From assembly GCF_004519405.1 (NCBI RefSeq), contig NZ_SGWI01000001.1, positions 1,674,001-1,738,000 of the forward strand: a stretch of DNA of 64,000 bases, read 5' to 3'. The notes beneath the pieces are model-generated. The model ran no database searches. It was not told the origin of the DNA and saw nothing but the letters and a program-made list of their open reading frames with translations. Source of the stretch: Pseudomonas sp. BCA17. Lineage in GTDB: Bacteria > Pseudomonadota > Gammaproteobacteria > Pseudomonadales > Pseudomonadaceae. Each line of letters starts with the position of its first letter. The stretch's first letter is position 1. Of the stretch, positions 37,023 to 48,900 are shown one piece after another. Both the position numbers and the translations under genes were made by a program.

Positions 37023-38069
37023 TTATTTTTTCCCTTCCAGTTTTTCGTAGGCTTTTTGCATAAGGACGTCATAGTTGCCGTAGTCCTCGCCGTTATAGTT
37101 GCGCGCCATGCCAGTGAAATCCTTGGCTTTCATGGCTTTCATCAACGCCGGGCTCTTGCTGCAAAAACCGAGGAAAGCCTTTAGTTGGTTGCCGGCATTC
37201 ACTTTTAATGCCGCTGCGAATTCAAACACCGTCTTGTAACCGCATGACGCGTAGTTGAATCCCATGATCTGAAACATGCCCCAGGACGCAGACATCAACG
37301 CCGCTTCCTGATCCAGGGCAAAGGCGGTGGCCATGGTTTCCCAGGCCTTGGTCTGGTCCTTGTTATTGGTCTGCCACTGCGGACCGGCCTTCTTCTTGTA
37401 GGGGTAAGACAGCAGCGGGTGCGCCTGGTCGTAGATGTGCTTGGTGTACTTGCGAAACAGGTGCCCTTCGAAAGCAATCACCGGCAACTTGGCTGGCCCG
37501 AACCCCGAACGCCCACCGGATTCCACCGTGGCAAACGCCTTGATGATATTCACCGAAATGCCACCACCCAACTGCGTGGCGGCGTTCTGGAAGTCGGTCT
37601 CGCTGAGCGTCATGCCCCCGTCGCACGTGGCCTGGAGCATCAACTGGCGGTTACGCCGCTCGGCCTCGATCATCGCGCGCATGCGGTCCAGGTACACGTT
37701 GACCGTGGCCTGCACCGCGTCCCCCTGGTTGTTGCCGAACACATTGAGAAAGCTCGGAATGCGCATGTTCGGGTAAGCCTTCACCGGTACCTTCACCGCT
37801 TCTTCGATCAGGCTGTTGAAGGTGCGCCCGGTAGGGTCGATCACGCCATCGGGGTGGGCATACTTGAGGTGACGGAATTGATATTGGCTGATGCATTGCA
37901 CCAACTGGCCATCGCACTTGCCGTTTTCGGCCAGCGGAAAACCCATTTTCGGAATGATCAGATTGAATAAGTACTGGATGCACTGCACATCGGCGGGCAA
38001 GTTGCGGGCTTTACCGGGAGCACCTACCGAAGCACTGATAAGTCGAGGCAACCCTTGCAGGCTTTTCAT
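37023..38069 (-). CDS. N-acetylmuramidase-family peptidoglycan hydrolase
   Basis: The 348-residue product has an N-terminal peptidoglycan-binding-like region (CIQYLFNLIIPKMGFPLAENGKCDG, then DGVIDPTGRTF). The muramidase domain begins near residue 155, with IIKAFATVESGGRSGFGPAKLPVIAFEGHLF; E183 is the expected catalytic acid. WGMFQIMGFNYASCGY and NYNGEDYGNYD follow, as in the family that includes phage endolysins. There is no signal peptide. AAGGA lies eight bases before the ATG at 38069; the ATG at 38078 is upstream of it. Endolysin remnant or a type VI-type effector are both possible. Confidence 0.88.
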   Translation of the reverse strand: MKSLQGLPRLISASVGAPGKARNLPADVQCIQYLFNLIIPKMGFPLAENGKCDGQLVQCISQYQFRHLKYAHPDGVIDPTGRTFNSLIEEAVKVPVKAYPNMRIPSFLNVFGNNQGDAVQATVNVYLDRMRAMIEAERRNRQLMLQATCDGGMTLSETDFQNAATQLGGGISVNIIKAFATVESGGRSGFGPAKLPVIAFEGHLFRKYTKHIYDQAHPLLSYPYKKKAGPQWQTNNKDQTKAWETMATAFALDQEAALMSASWGMFQIMGFNYASCGYKTVFEFAAALKVNAGNQLKAFLGFCSKSPALMKAMKAKDFTGMARNYNGEDYGNYDVLMQKAYEKLEGKK

Positions 38070-38226
38070 GACAGACATCCTTGTTAGTTAAAGAAGTGAT
38101 AGCACTTCAATATCATCCCCATACCCTTGTCATACTCTGAAACAAGCGGCTGGCGAAAACTAACAAGGCGGTTTTGGGTTGTCCAGAGGAGGTTTGGAAA
38201 GTTGTGAATCAGCCGCACTTAATCAA

Positions 38227-40188
38227 TCAGCAACCGTGGGACTCACGAAACTTCTGGTCCCTGTGGTAATCGATCCATTCAACCACATCGTAGGGCAGGT
38301 ACAGCTGCGACGTGGCCCGGGAAATCGCAATATAAACCGCGCACAGTCTCTGGTCGAACGCGTAGGCATCCTTGAACGGAACGTTGGTCAACAGCTCGGG
38401 GGTCAGCAGCACCTGCTCAAACTCCATCCCCCCCGCCTCTTGCGCCAGCATCAACAGGCAACGCTTGCCGGGTTCGCCACCCAGGCGGTTCAAGCGCGTG
38501 ACATCCGCGACATTGAAACCTTTTTCCAGCTCGGCCTCGACCCACAGGAACGACTCATCGAACTGGCTGGCCTCACGCACCTGCCGCCAGTCATCCATGC
38601 CACTGAAATAAGCGTGTGCGCCTTTTTCGTTGTGCTCATCGCTGTAGAAGTCCGGCTTGAACAAACCGATGACGCTGATCATGAAGCGCTCCAGGTCCTG
38701 CTGCGCCGCGTTGCCCTGCAAACCGAAGGGGCAGTTGGCCTGGTACAGCTGGATCGCCCACTTCATGGTGTCCCAGTGGGACGCGGTCAACACCACGCAG
38801 CCTTCCGGCGGCACGAAGCCCTGTGGGTAGTGCTCGATGCCGACGTCGGCATCACGCGCTCCCTCGAAAGGGATCTTGCACTTGTTTGAGTGCACGCTGA
38901 TCAACGGGTTGACCAGACGCTCGATATTGCGCCCCGAGCGCACGGAGTAGCTGATGTCGCTTTGCCGGACCTCGCGCTTTCTCCGCACCATCACACCACT
39001 GGCCGATTGGTATTCGTCGCCGAGGGTGATCAGTACCTGACGACCACGCTCGATAATCTGCAGCAATGGCGCAGGTATGTCCTGGCTTTCATCGATCAAT
39101 ACATGGGTGTAACGCGGCGGCACCACACAACCGGCGAGGCAGGCGCGCTTGATCAGCAACAAAGACGCGAACCCGGTCTGGCCGGCCCATTCAGGATTGC
39201 TTTCCAGGTAGGTCCACACACGGCTTGAATACTCCAGCAGCGCCTGGGCATCCACGCTGCCCAAAGGCTGCTTGAAATGCGGAAAGTGCCGGGCCGACAG
39301 GCTGTGATGCGCGGAGTGACAATAGTTTTCAAGCACCTTGAGACAGACATCCAGGGTCGCCTGGCCGTCATGCCCACGCCAACCGTAGATATCCAGAACC
39401 TGGGCCACCGCCTGCCTGGTGGGTAACCTGCTCGGTGTGTTCACCACGACGGGCCGCGGGCCGTGCAACAGGGCCTTGGCGAAAGCGGCAAAAGTAGAGC
39501 CGGCCTTGCTGTCGCGAGGCAGGCCCATGCGCTCGCGCAACGTCGCCAGTTTGGCTCCCGTGCGCGCCAGTACCAACGTCTGTGCAGGGCGCAGGCACTC
39601 GATCAAGGCGCCGAGCAGATGGCTCTTGCCGATGCCCGCATAACCCTGCACGTGCAGGTCTTCATTGAGATTGGCGCGGAACGTGCGCACCAGCTTGTCC
39701 TGGGCGGGGCTGAGCCAACGTTCACGGTGCCGGGGCGTGATCATCTGCTGGCTGAACGGATCATTGCCGCGCAGGTGGCGGACCTTGTAGTCGACATCCC
39801 ATTTGCCGGTGGGCAGCAGGTAATCGCGCGCCTGGACTTCTTCAGCCGACAAAAGGCGCAGGTTGATGCTTTTGAGCGCGTTGAAACCGAAATACAAGGT
39901 GCGCGGATCGAACAGTCGCTGTGCCTCGGACAGTAATGTTGCCGTGCCCTCTGCCTGCGTATCCACAGCCCAGCCGATCAATTTGGCCAGGATGCGCTCG
40001 GCGCCCGTACAGGTCAGGTCTTTTTCCGCGGCCTGGGCCAGGTTCTGGATGACCAGCACCGCCGCCAGTTCCGGGTCCGTCAGGCCGAGCAGGACGTTGG
40101 CCCCCTCGGCACCCAGCAAGGCCGTGCAGGTTTGCGCAGTGACCGGCAAGAACACCGGGCTGGATAAATCAAAATGTTCCGGTTGCAT
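38227..40188 (-). CDS. Superfamily 1A (UvrD/Rep-like) helicase with novel N-terminus
   Basis: The 653-residue product carries the SF1A motifs in order: Walker A GYAGIGKS (182-189), Walker B VLIDESQD (363-370), motif III TLGDEYQS (388-395), motif IV-like YSVRSGRNIE (414-423), motif V AGGMEFEQV (585-593) and motif VI VYIAISRA (618-625). The first 170 residues match no helicase subdomain I recognise and include a LITPRHRERWLSPAQDKLV Q-motif-like start to the core near 150-167. It is shorter than UvrD (about 720). GAGGAAGT precedes the ATG. It lies 23 bases after a small gene on the same strand. Confidence 0.88.
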   Translation of the reverse strand: MQPEHFDLSSPVFLPVTAQTCTALLGAEGANVLLGLTDPELAAVLVIQNLAQAAEKDLTCTGAERILAKLIGWAVDTQAEGTATLLSEAQRLFDPRTLYFGFNALKSINLRLLSAEEVQARDYLLPTGKWDVDYKVRHLRGNDPFSQQMITPRHRERWLSPAQDKLVRTFRANLNEDLHVQGYAGIGKSHLLGALIECLRPAQTLVLARTGAKLATLRERMGLPRDSKAGSTFAAFAKALLHGPRPVVVNTPSRLPTRQAVAQVLDIYGWRGHDGQATLDVCLKVLENYCHSAHHSLSARHFPHFKQPLGSVDAQALLEYSSRVWTYLESNPEWAGQTGFASLLLIKRACLAGCVVPPRYTHVLIDESQDIPAPLLQIIERGRQVLITLGDEYQSASGVMVRRKREVRQSDISYSVRSGRNIERLVNPLISVHSNKCKIPFEGARDADVGIEHYPQGFVPPEGCVVLTASHWDTMKWAIQLYQANCPFGLQGNAAQQDLERFMISVIGLFKPDFYSDEHNEKGAHAYFSGMDDWRQVREASQFDESFLWVEAELEKGFNVADVTRLNRLGGEPGKRCLLMLAQEAGGMEFEQVLLTPELLTNVPFKDAYAFDQRLCAVYIAISRATSQLYLPYDVVEWIDYHRDQKFRESHGC

Positions 40189-40211
40189 ACTTCCTCGTCG
40201 CGTCGCTGGCG

Positions 40212-40673
40212 TCAGGCTTCGCCGGGTTCAACCTGAATACCCAGCTCAAAGCGATACTCGCCGAGCGATCCCGACATGCCGCCGGGATGCCGACCCGCTG
40301 CACTGGCTGCATTGATCTGCTGCTGCAGTTCGAAGACGGCCATATCGAACAACCGGCGCAAGTCCTCGGCGCTCTGCGCGGCCACATTCAACTGCAGGGT
40401 GTACGCGCCGTTCAGCGCGGACGGTGCAGGCTCGGCGGCGGGGGCCACCTCCCCGACCCGGATCATCTCGGCCTGGCTCAGGATTTCAGCGTGCTCGTCA
40501 TCCATGAGGTCCAGCACCCTCGATAACTCCAGGGTCTGTTCCGGATGCGATTGAATACGGTCCTTGATTTCCAGACGCCGCATCTGCCACTCCCGCAGTT
40601 TTTCGCGAGTGAGGTCGTCCACTTTTTCCACGTGTGCTGTCTCCGAATGCCAGGCACTGGAGTATGCCGCCAT
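40212..40673 (-). CDS. Small acidic coiled-coil protein paired with the helicase
   Basis: The 153-residue product is not recognised. Residues about 15-70 form a predicted charged helix (VEKVDDLTREKLREWQMRRLEIKDRI). A Pro/Ala linker PAAEPAPSA leads to a C-terminal domain with YTLQLNVAAQSAEDLRRLFDMAVFELQQQINAA and a closing beta strand YRFELGIQVEP. The start may be the ATG at 40673 or the GTG at 40631, which has GGAG upstream. It is the first gene of a two-gene unit with the helicase. Confidence 0.78.
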   Translation of the reverse strand: MAAYSSAWHSETAHVEKVDDLTREKLREWQMRRLEIKDRIQSHPEQTLELSRVLDLMDDEHAEILSQAEMIRVGEVAPAAEPAPSALNGAYTLQLNVAAQSAEDLRRLFDMAVFELQQQINAASAAGRHPGGMSGSLGEYRFELGIQVEPGEA

Positions 40674-40764
40674 GGACTGCCCGATGGCAGATGGCGTGAA
40701 AGCATTTTTTGAATTGAATTTGAGACGATGCTGCCGGGAAGAGCATAAGGAAGAGCGTTATGGA

Positions 40765-40874
40765 GGCAACCCCACCAGCCACACCCCGGCACACAATGTT
40801 CCCGCTGTGGCTGCTCCCTTCCGGGCCTGACCAGGTTAACGGGTAATCGTTGCGGGGGGACCGATGGGGTCACC
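40765..40874 (-). ncRNA. ffs: Signal recognition particle 4.5S RNA
   Basis: The minus strand reads GGTCAGGCCCGGAAGGGAGCAGCC, the conserved apical hairpin of bacterial SRP RNA with its GGAA tetraloop and the asymmetric Ffh-binding loop. The ends pair (GGTGACCCCA with TGGGGTTGCC), giving a rod of about 110 bases. It binds Ffh and targets membrane proteins. It lies between the helicase pair and the metallopeptidase gene, on the same strand. The exact ends are estimated from pairing. Confidence 0.96.
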
Positions 40875-40906
40875 ATAACGACGCCTGCCTCTCGGCAAGC
40901 CGCGCC

Positions 40907-40934
40907 ATTGTACCGATCTCATCGGAAGTTACAA
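40907..40934 (-). promoter_or_regulatory. Likely sigma-70 promoter of ffs
   Basis: On the minus strand, TTGTAA (40934-40929) is followed after 16 bases by TACAAT (40912-40907). The start would be near 40900, about 25 bases ahead of the mature 5' end, which fits processing by RNase P. Confidence 0.55.
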
Positions 40935-41022
40935 CCGTTGGTTCCGGATTAAAAATATGAAGAAGCTCAAGTACTTGTCACAGCCGTAAGCATCGCGCCC
41001 GAGTCCTGTGGGAGACGGCTCC

Positions 41023-42189
41023 TCATTGGGCCAATACAACCTCATCGGCCCGACCACCCTCCTCCTGAATCACCAGGTGAATAAAGTGCAGCTTGGCGAT
41101 CACCGCCGGCGGCAACACGAAGGGATAGAAATCCGGCTGGCCCATGCTGCGCGACAGCTCGTTGAGCATGCCGGCCAGTTCGATCCAGGCGTTGACGAAC
41201 GCCAGGAACGCCGGGCCGCCGGGATGCTCGGGGTCATAGAGGGTGGTGAGCGGGAATGGCTGGTAATCCAGGTCCATCTCCCGGGCACTCATGCCGAAGC
41301 CGAGGGCGGTATCGACGGCGTCCATCATGTGCAAGTAATGCGCCCAGGTTTCCGCCCAGTCTTCCCAGGGATGCATGGTGGCGTAGGCGCTGACGCAGGT
41401 GTGTTGCCAATCCGGGCGCGGCCCGTTCTGGTAGTACTGGCCGAGGGCATCGGCGTAACTGGCGCGTTCGTCGCCAAACAGCTGGCGAAAGGCTTGCAAC
41501 CAATGGGTGTCGGCAATCAGGCGATCCCAGTAGTAATGGCCGACTTCATGACGGAAATGGCCAAGCAAGGTGCGATAAGGTTCGCGCATCTGGACCCGGA
41601 CTTTTTCTCGGTGGGCATCGTCGGCCTCCTTGATATCCAGGGTGATCAAGCCGTTGGCGTGGCCTGTCATGGGCGCGTTGCCTTCCAGGTCGATGCCGAT
41701 GAAATCGAAGGCAAGGCCGGTGTCTTCATCGACGCTTTTGGGCACGACTTGCAGGCCCAGGTTGATCAGTTGCGCCACCAGACGACGCTTGGCGGTTTCC
41801 ACTTTGCGCCAGCGCTCGTGGTTTTCCGGAACCGAGAGATCGGGAATGGTGCGGTTAAGACTGCAAGCCGTGCACAAGGTCGCCGTACTGTGGGCCGGTA
41901 TCAACCAGTTGCAGGCCGCGGGGGTATCGAGGTTGGCACAGCGACGGAAGGCACCGGCGTCGAGATTGTCATCCTGAAACCATGTGCCCGCCACAGGGCC
42001 GGGCTGCAGCGAGGAAAGGCGAGCTTGCCGGGGGTAGTAACCCAGCAGCGCCTGACAGGCCAGGCATTGGCTGTTGCGAAAGAACAATGACTGGCCGCAA
42101 CGGCACTGCCACACCTTGCTATCGCGAGACGTGCCGGCCACGAAGGGTGCCGCGATGCGTGAACTGAGTTGCTCGAAGTAGCGGAACAT
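41023..42189 (-). CDS. Putative zinc-binding metallopeptidase
   Basis: The 388-residue protein starts MFRYFEQLSSRIAAPF, with GGGAGAG before the ATG at 42189. A zinc ribbon is visible at about residues 26-46 (CRCGQSLFFRNSQCLAC). The protease motif is HFRHEVGHYYWDRL near 220, an HExxH site. WEDWAETWAHYLHMMD about 70 residues later supplies a possible third ligand. This is the family long annotated as conserved hypothetical near lig in Pseudomonas. It is predicted cytoplasmic; the substrate is unknown. Confidence 0.88.
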   Translation of the reverse strand: MFRYFEQLSSRIAAPFVAGTSRDSKVWQCRCGQSLFFRNSQCLACQALLGYYPRQARLSSLQPGPVAGTWFQDDNLDAGAFRRCANLDTPAACNWLIPAHSTATLCTACSLNRTIPDLSVPENHERWRKVETAKRRLVAQLINLGLQVVPKSVDEDTGLAFDFIGIDLEGNAPMTGHANGLITLDIKEADDAHREKVRVQMREPYRTLLGHFRHEVGHYYWDRLIADTHWLQAFRQLFGDERASYADALGQYYQNGPRPDWQHTCVSAYATMHPWEDWAETWAHYLHMMDAVDTALGFGMSAREMDLDYQPFPLTTLYDPEHPGGPAFLAFVNAWIELAGMLNELSRSMGQPDFYPFVLPPAVIAKLHFIHLVIQEEGGRADEVVLAQ

Positions 42190-42325
42190 GGCGATCTCTC
42201 CCTGGGTGACTGAGACTAGATCATTGGCGGGTCGAGATCGTTCCACTTTCCTGCAGGGGCCGCTTCGCAGCCCAGCGCAGGGCAAACCTGTTCAGCGCAA
42301 CAAGCCTGCCCTTCACGACACGCGA

Positions 42326-44722
<2,397 letters not shown>

Positions 44723-44770
44723 TCAATATGTTAGTGCACGGATTCTACAGGCAACGCCTGAGATCGAACC

Positions 44771-45637
44771 TCAGCGTTTCTGTGTCAGCGCGCGACGCTC
44801 GAACTCGACGATGCGCTGACGATAGTGCTCGATGGTTTGGGCAGTCAGGACGCTGCGCTGGTCATCCTTGAGCTCGCCGTTGAGTTCCTGGGACAGCTTG
44901 CGCGCTGCAGCCACCATCACGTCGAATGCCTGTTTCGGGTGACGCGGGCCTGGCAGGCCGAGGAAGAAGCTCACCGCCGGGGTGCTGAACAGGTCGATAT
45001 CGTCCAGATCAAACGTGCCGGGCTTGACCGCATTGGCCATGGAGAACAGCACTTCGCCATTACCGGCCATGCTTTCGTGACGGTGGAAAATATCCATCTC
45101 GCCGAAACGCAGGCCGCTTTCCAGGATGTTCTGCAACAGTGCCGGGCCTTTGAAGCCGGCAGCGTCGCGGCAGATCACGCTGATCACCAATACTTCTTCG
45201 GCCGCCGGCTGATCGTTCACCGACTGGCGCGGCGCATTGCTTTTGGCCGGAGTCTCATCAGGAAAATCATCGTCGCGGCTGCTGAAGCTCGGGCCTTCAT
45301 CGACATCGAGGTTCAGGTCGCCCTGATGCGGCTCGGCAACCGTTGCGGTGTTGCGCTTGCCGCGCTTGGAAGACGGTTCGCGGGCTTCACGCAGCGGCGC
45401 ACTCATGGACGGCAGGTCGTGCTCGTCCAACTGCGGCTCTTTGTGAGTATCCAGTACACGGGGCGGCCCCAACAGCTCGGCGTTGCCGTCGTCGTCGGGC
45501 AAGTTGGACAGGTTGCGGTCCAGACGGAACTTGAGCTTGCCCTTGCCACCGCGCATGCGGCGCCAGCCATCAAAAAGAATACCGGCAATGACAATAATGC
45601 CGATGACGATCAGCCACTCGCGCAGACCGATTTCCAT
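44771..45637 (-). CDS. zipA: Cell division protein ZipA
   Basis: The 288-residue protein tethers FtsZ to the inner membrane. An N-terminal span ([18 protein letters not shown], residues 8-25) is followed by a basic patch [15 protein letters not shown] charged, disordered linker runs to about residue 145. The C-terminal FtsZ-binding domain begins at [24 protein letters not shown]. The ATG at 45637 gives the MEIGLREWL start seen in other ZipA proteins; the 19-residue extension is rejected. Confidence 0.95.
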   Translation of the reverse strand: MEIGLREWLIVIGIIVIAGILFDGWRRMRGGKGKLKFRLDRNLSNLPDDDGNAELLGPPRVLDTHKEPQLDEHDLPSMSAPLREAREPSSKRGKRNTATVAEPHQGDLNLDVDEGPSFSSRDDDFPDETPAKSNAPRQSVNDQPAAEEVLVISVICRDAAGFKGPALLQNILESGLRFGEMDIFHRHESMAGNGEVLFSMANAVKPGTFDLDDIDLFSTPAVSFFLGLPGPRHPKQAFDVMVAAARKLSQELNGELKDDQRSVLTAQTIEHYRQRIVEFERRALTQKR

Positions 45638-45848
45638 GTAATCCCGTGCCTCTAATAAAAAATGCTGAAAAATAAGGGGCTTAGCAACGTGCAAACCGCT
45701 TTAAAACGTGGCGCCAACTCTATGTTCTGACTGACGTTTTGCCCACGCATACGAAAAATTGACATTAAATTAGCACAGTTGGCAGAAAGTGTGTCGGATT
45801 GGTCGCTTTCGATACACAGGACGATCTTTTATCTCAGCGCCAACTGTG

Positions 45849-45915
45849 AGCTATAAGCTGCAAGCTGCAAGCTCAAGCCAACTCACTTGCAGCTTATAAC
45901 TTGCAGCTTGCCGCT
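45849..45915. repeat. Heptamer-based TAAGCTGCAAGCT hairpin element
   Basis: Copies of AAGCTGC and its complement GCAGCTT form an inverted repeat: ATAAGCTGCAAGCTGCAAGC and TGCAGCTTATAACTTGCAGC, separated by about 17 bases. It lies 7 bases 3' of the smc stop codon. It belongs to the same type as the element after aceK (1869-2018), with GC in place of TC in the unit. Confidence 0.75.
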
Positions 45916-45921
45916 ACGCCG

Positions 45922-48900
45922 CTAGGCGTCCACCATCTTCATCGCTTCTTCCACATCCACCGCCACCAGGCGAGAACACCCCGGCTCGTGCATCGTCACC
46001 CCCATCAATTGATCCGCCATTTCCATGGCGATCTTGTTGTGGGTGATATAGATGAACTGCACAGTCTGGGACATCTCTTTAACCAGCCGAGCGTAGCGTC
46101 CAACGTTTGCGTCATCCAGCGGCGCATCCACTTCATCAAGCATGCAGAACGGCGCCGGGTTCAATTTGAAGATGGCAAATACCAGGGCCAATGCCGTCAG
46201 TGCCTTCTCGCCACCGGACAACAAATGGATGGTGCTGTTCTTCTTGCCCGGAGGCCGCGCCATGATCGTTACCCCTGTATCGAGTAGATCTTCGCCCGTC
46301 AGTTCCAAGTAAGCGCTGCCACCACCGAAAACTTTCGGGAATAAGGCCTGTAAACCGCCATTAATCTGATCAAAGGTATCTTTGAAGCGATTACGGGTTT
46401 CCTTGTCGATCTTGCGGATCACGTTTTCCAGCGTGTCCAGGGCCTCTACCAGATCGGCGTCCTGGGCATCCAGGTAACGTTTACGTTCGGACTGCTGCTG
46501 ATACTCATCGATGGCCGCGAGGTTGATCGCGCCGAGCCTTTGAATACGTGCGGCAATGCGCTCAAGTTCTTCTTCGGCGTCTTTCTCGTTGGCCTGGGCG
46601 TCCAAGGTATTGAGCACACCGTGCAGGTCGTAGCCGTCTTCCAGCAGTTGATCCTGCAGGGCCTTGCGGCGCACGGTCAGGGCCTGCCATTCCATGCGCT
46701 GCTGTTCGAGCTGGCTGCGGATCAGCTGGGACTGCTGCTCGGCCTGGGTCCGGCGCTTTTCCGCATCGCGCAGTTCGCGGTCGGCGTCTTCCAGGGCGAT
46801 CTGCGCGGTCTTGAGCTCTTCGTCGACGCTCATGCGCTTGTCGAGCAACTCTTCGAGCTTGAGCCGCAACTCTTCCAGCGGGGCTTCGCCCTCCTCCAGG
46901 TTGAGGCTCAGTTGCTCACGCTTTTCGGTGAGGCGTTCGGATTGCATCTCCAGGCGCTCAAGGGCCTGGCGCGTGGCATCGTACTGAGTGCGCAAAGAGC
47001 CGAGACGCACCGCCAATTGATGCGCGTGATCCTTGTGCTGACGCGCTTCCTGACGCACGCGGTCGAGACGTTCGCGCAGGCTGTCGCGCTGGGCCAGCAG
47101 CAGCTCACGCTGCTCAGTGTCCTGCGCCATGCTGTCGAGCGCCTCCTGCAATTGCAGGCGCGCTTCGCCGATCTGCTCGTGCTCGAGGGCGCGCTGCTCG
47201 CCCATCTCGGCCACTTCCTCGTCAAGGCGGGTGCGGCGCAGGGTCAACTGCTCCACCTTGGCCTTGCTCGCCGACAGCTGGGCTTTCAATTCGCCTTGCT
47301 GGCGCGCTTCATCCTGCAACAGCCGGCGCAGATGCTCGCGGCCGGTCTCCTGCTGGCGTTGGGTGGCACGCAGGGTTTGCAGTTCGGTTTCCAGGCTTTC
47401 CAGAGTGGCTTCGCGCTCTTCACGCTCGGCGATCAGGTTGACGATCTCCTGGCCACGGGCCAGGACGCCACTTTCCGCTTCACTCGCGCGGCGCACCCGC
47501 AGGAAGTGGCGACCGACCCAGTAGCCATCGCGGCTGATCAGGCTCTCACTGGCCGCCAATTGACCGCGCAGGGCGAGGGCCTGTTCCAGGGAGTCCACCG
47601 GCTTGACCTGACCCAGCCAGGGCGACAGGTCAATCGCCGCCTCGACCTTATCCAGCAAACTGCCCGGTACCCGAGTGCCATCGGTTGCCGGGCTGAGCAA
47701 ACGTAAATCGCCCTGGGTGAAACCGGCCAGGTCGAACCCGCCAAAATCATCTACCAGCACGGCTTGGAGGTCGGCGCCAAGCACGGTTTCGACCGCCAGC
47801 TCCCAACCCGCCTCCACCTTCAAGCCTTCAGCCAGGCGCGGGCGCTCGGCCAAATGCTGGTCGCGCAGCCACTCGGCAGTGCCGGTACCCGGATCCAACG
47901 CGGCTTGCTGCAAGGCTTCAAGGGATGCCAGGCGACCGTTGAGCCGCTGCAAATCGCCCTGTGCCTGCTGCTGGGCCTGGGTGGCCTGTTGCAGTTGCTG
48001 GCGCAATTGCTCCAGGCGCTCGACCTGCTGTTCTTCGCTGGCCTCCAGCTCCTCCAGAGTCATTTCACTTTCAGCCAACTGCTCGCTGAGCTCCATGATC
48101 GCCGCGTCTTCCGGGTCGGCGGCGAGCAACGCGCGCTCTTCCAGCAGCCGGCGCTGGCGCTCGGCCAGGCGTTCCATGCTGGTTTCCAGCTGCTGGATGC
48201 GTGACTGCTGCACCTCGGCCTGGCGGCGCGGCTCGGCGGACTTCAGGTTGAACACATCCCACTGTTCCTGCCAGCCGTGCATGGTGGTTTCGGACTCTTC
48301 CAGGGCCGCGGCGGCTTCTTCGGCGGCGGCGCTGGTGATTTCCTGCTCGGGGGTGAGCATGTCCAACTCTTCGCCAAGGGTCAGCAGCAAGGTGCGGTCA
48401 TGGCCCAGGTGCGATTCGGTCTCCAGGCGCGCCCGTTCGGCTTCCTTCAGATCGTCCTGCAATTGCCGCAGACGCTGCTGGCCATGCTGGATGCTCTGCT
48501 CCACGCGGGCGATATCACCGCCAACCGAATAAAATCGGCCCTGCACCAGATTGAAGCGTTCGGACAAGTCATGGTGCCCGTCACGCAGGCGTTCGATGCT
48601 GGCGTCGGCGTTACGCTGCTCGGCCACCAAGGCTTCGAAGCTGATCTCTTGGGTGCTGATGATTGCTTCGCGCTGGCCGACCTGGTCATTCAACGCCTGC
48701 CAGCGCAGGGCAGAGAGTTGCGCCTTGAGCTGGCGCTCCTCGCCCTTGTATTCCTGATACTTCTCGGCGGCCTGGGCCTGGCGGTGCAGGCGCTCCAACT
48801 GGCGCTCCAGCTCTTCGCGCAGGTCGGTGAGGCGGGCGAGGTTTTCGTGGGTGCGGCGGATACGGTTTTCGGTCTCGCGGCGGCGCTCCTTGTACTTGGA

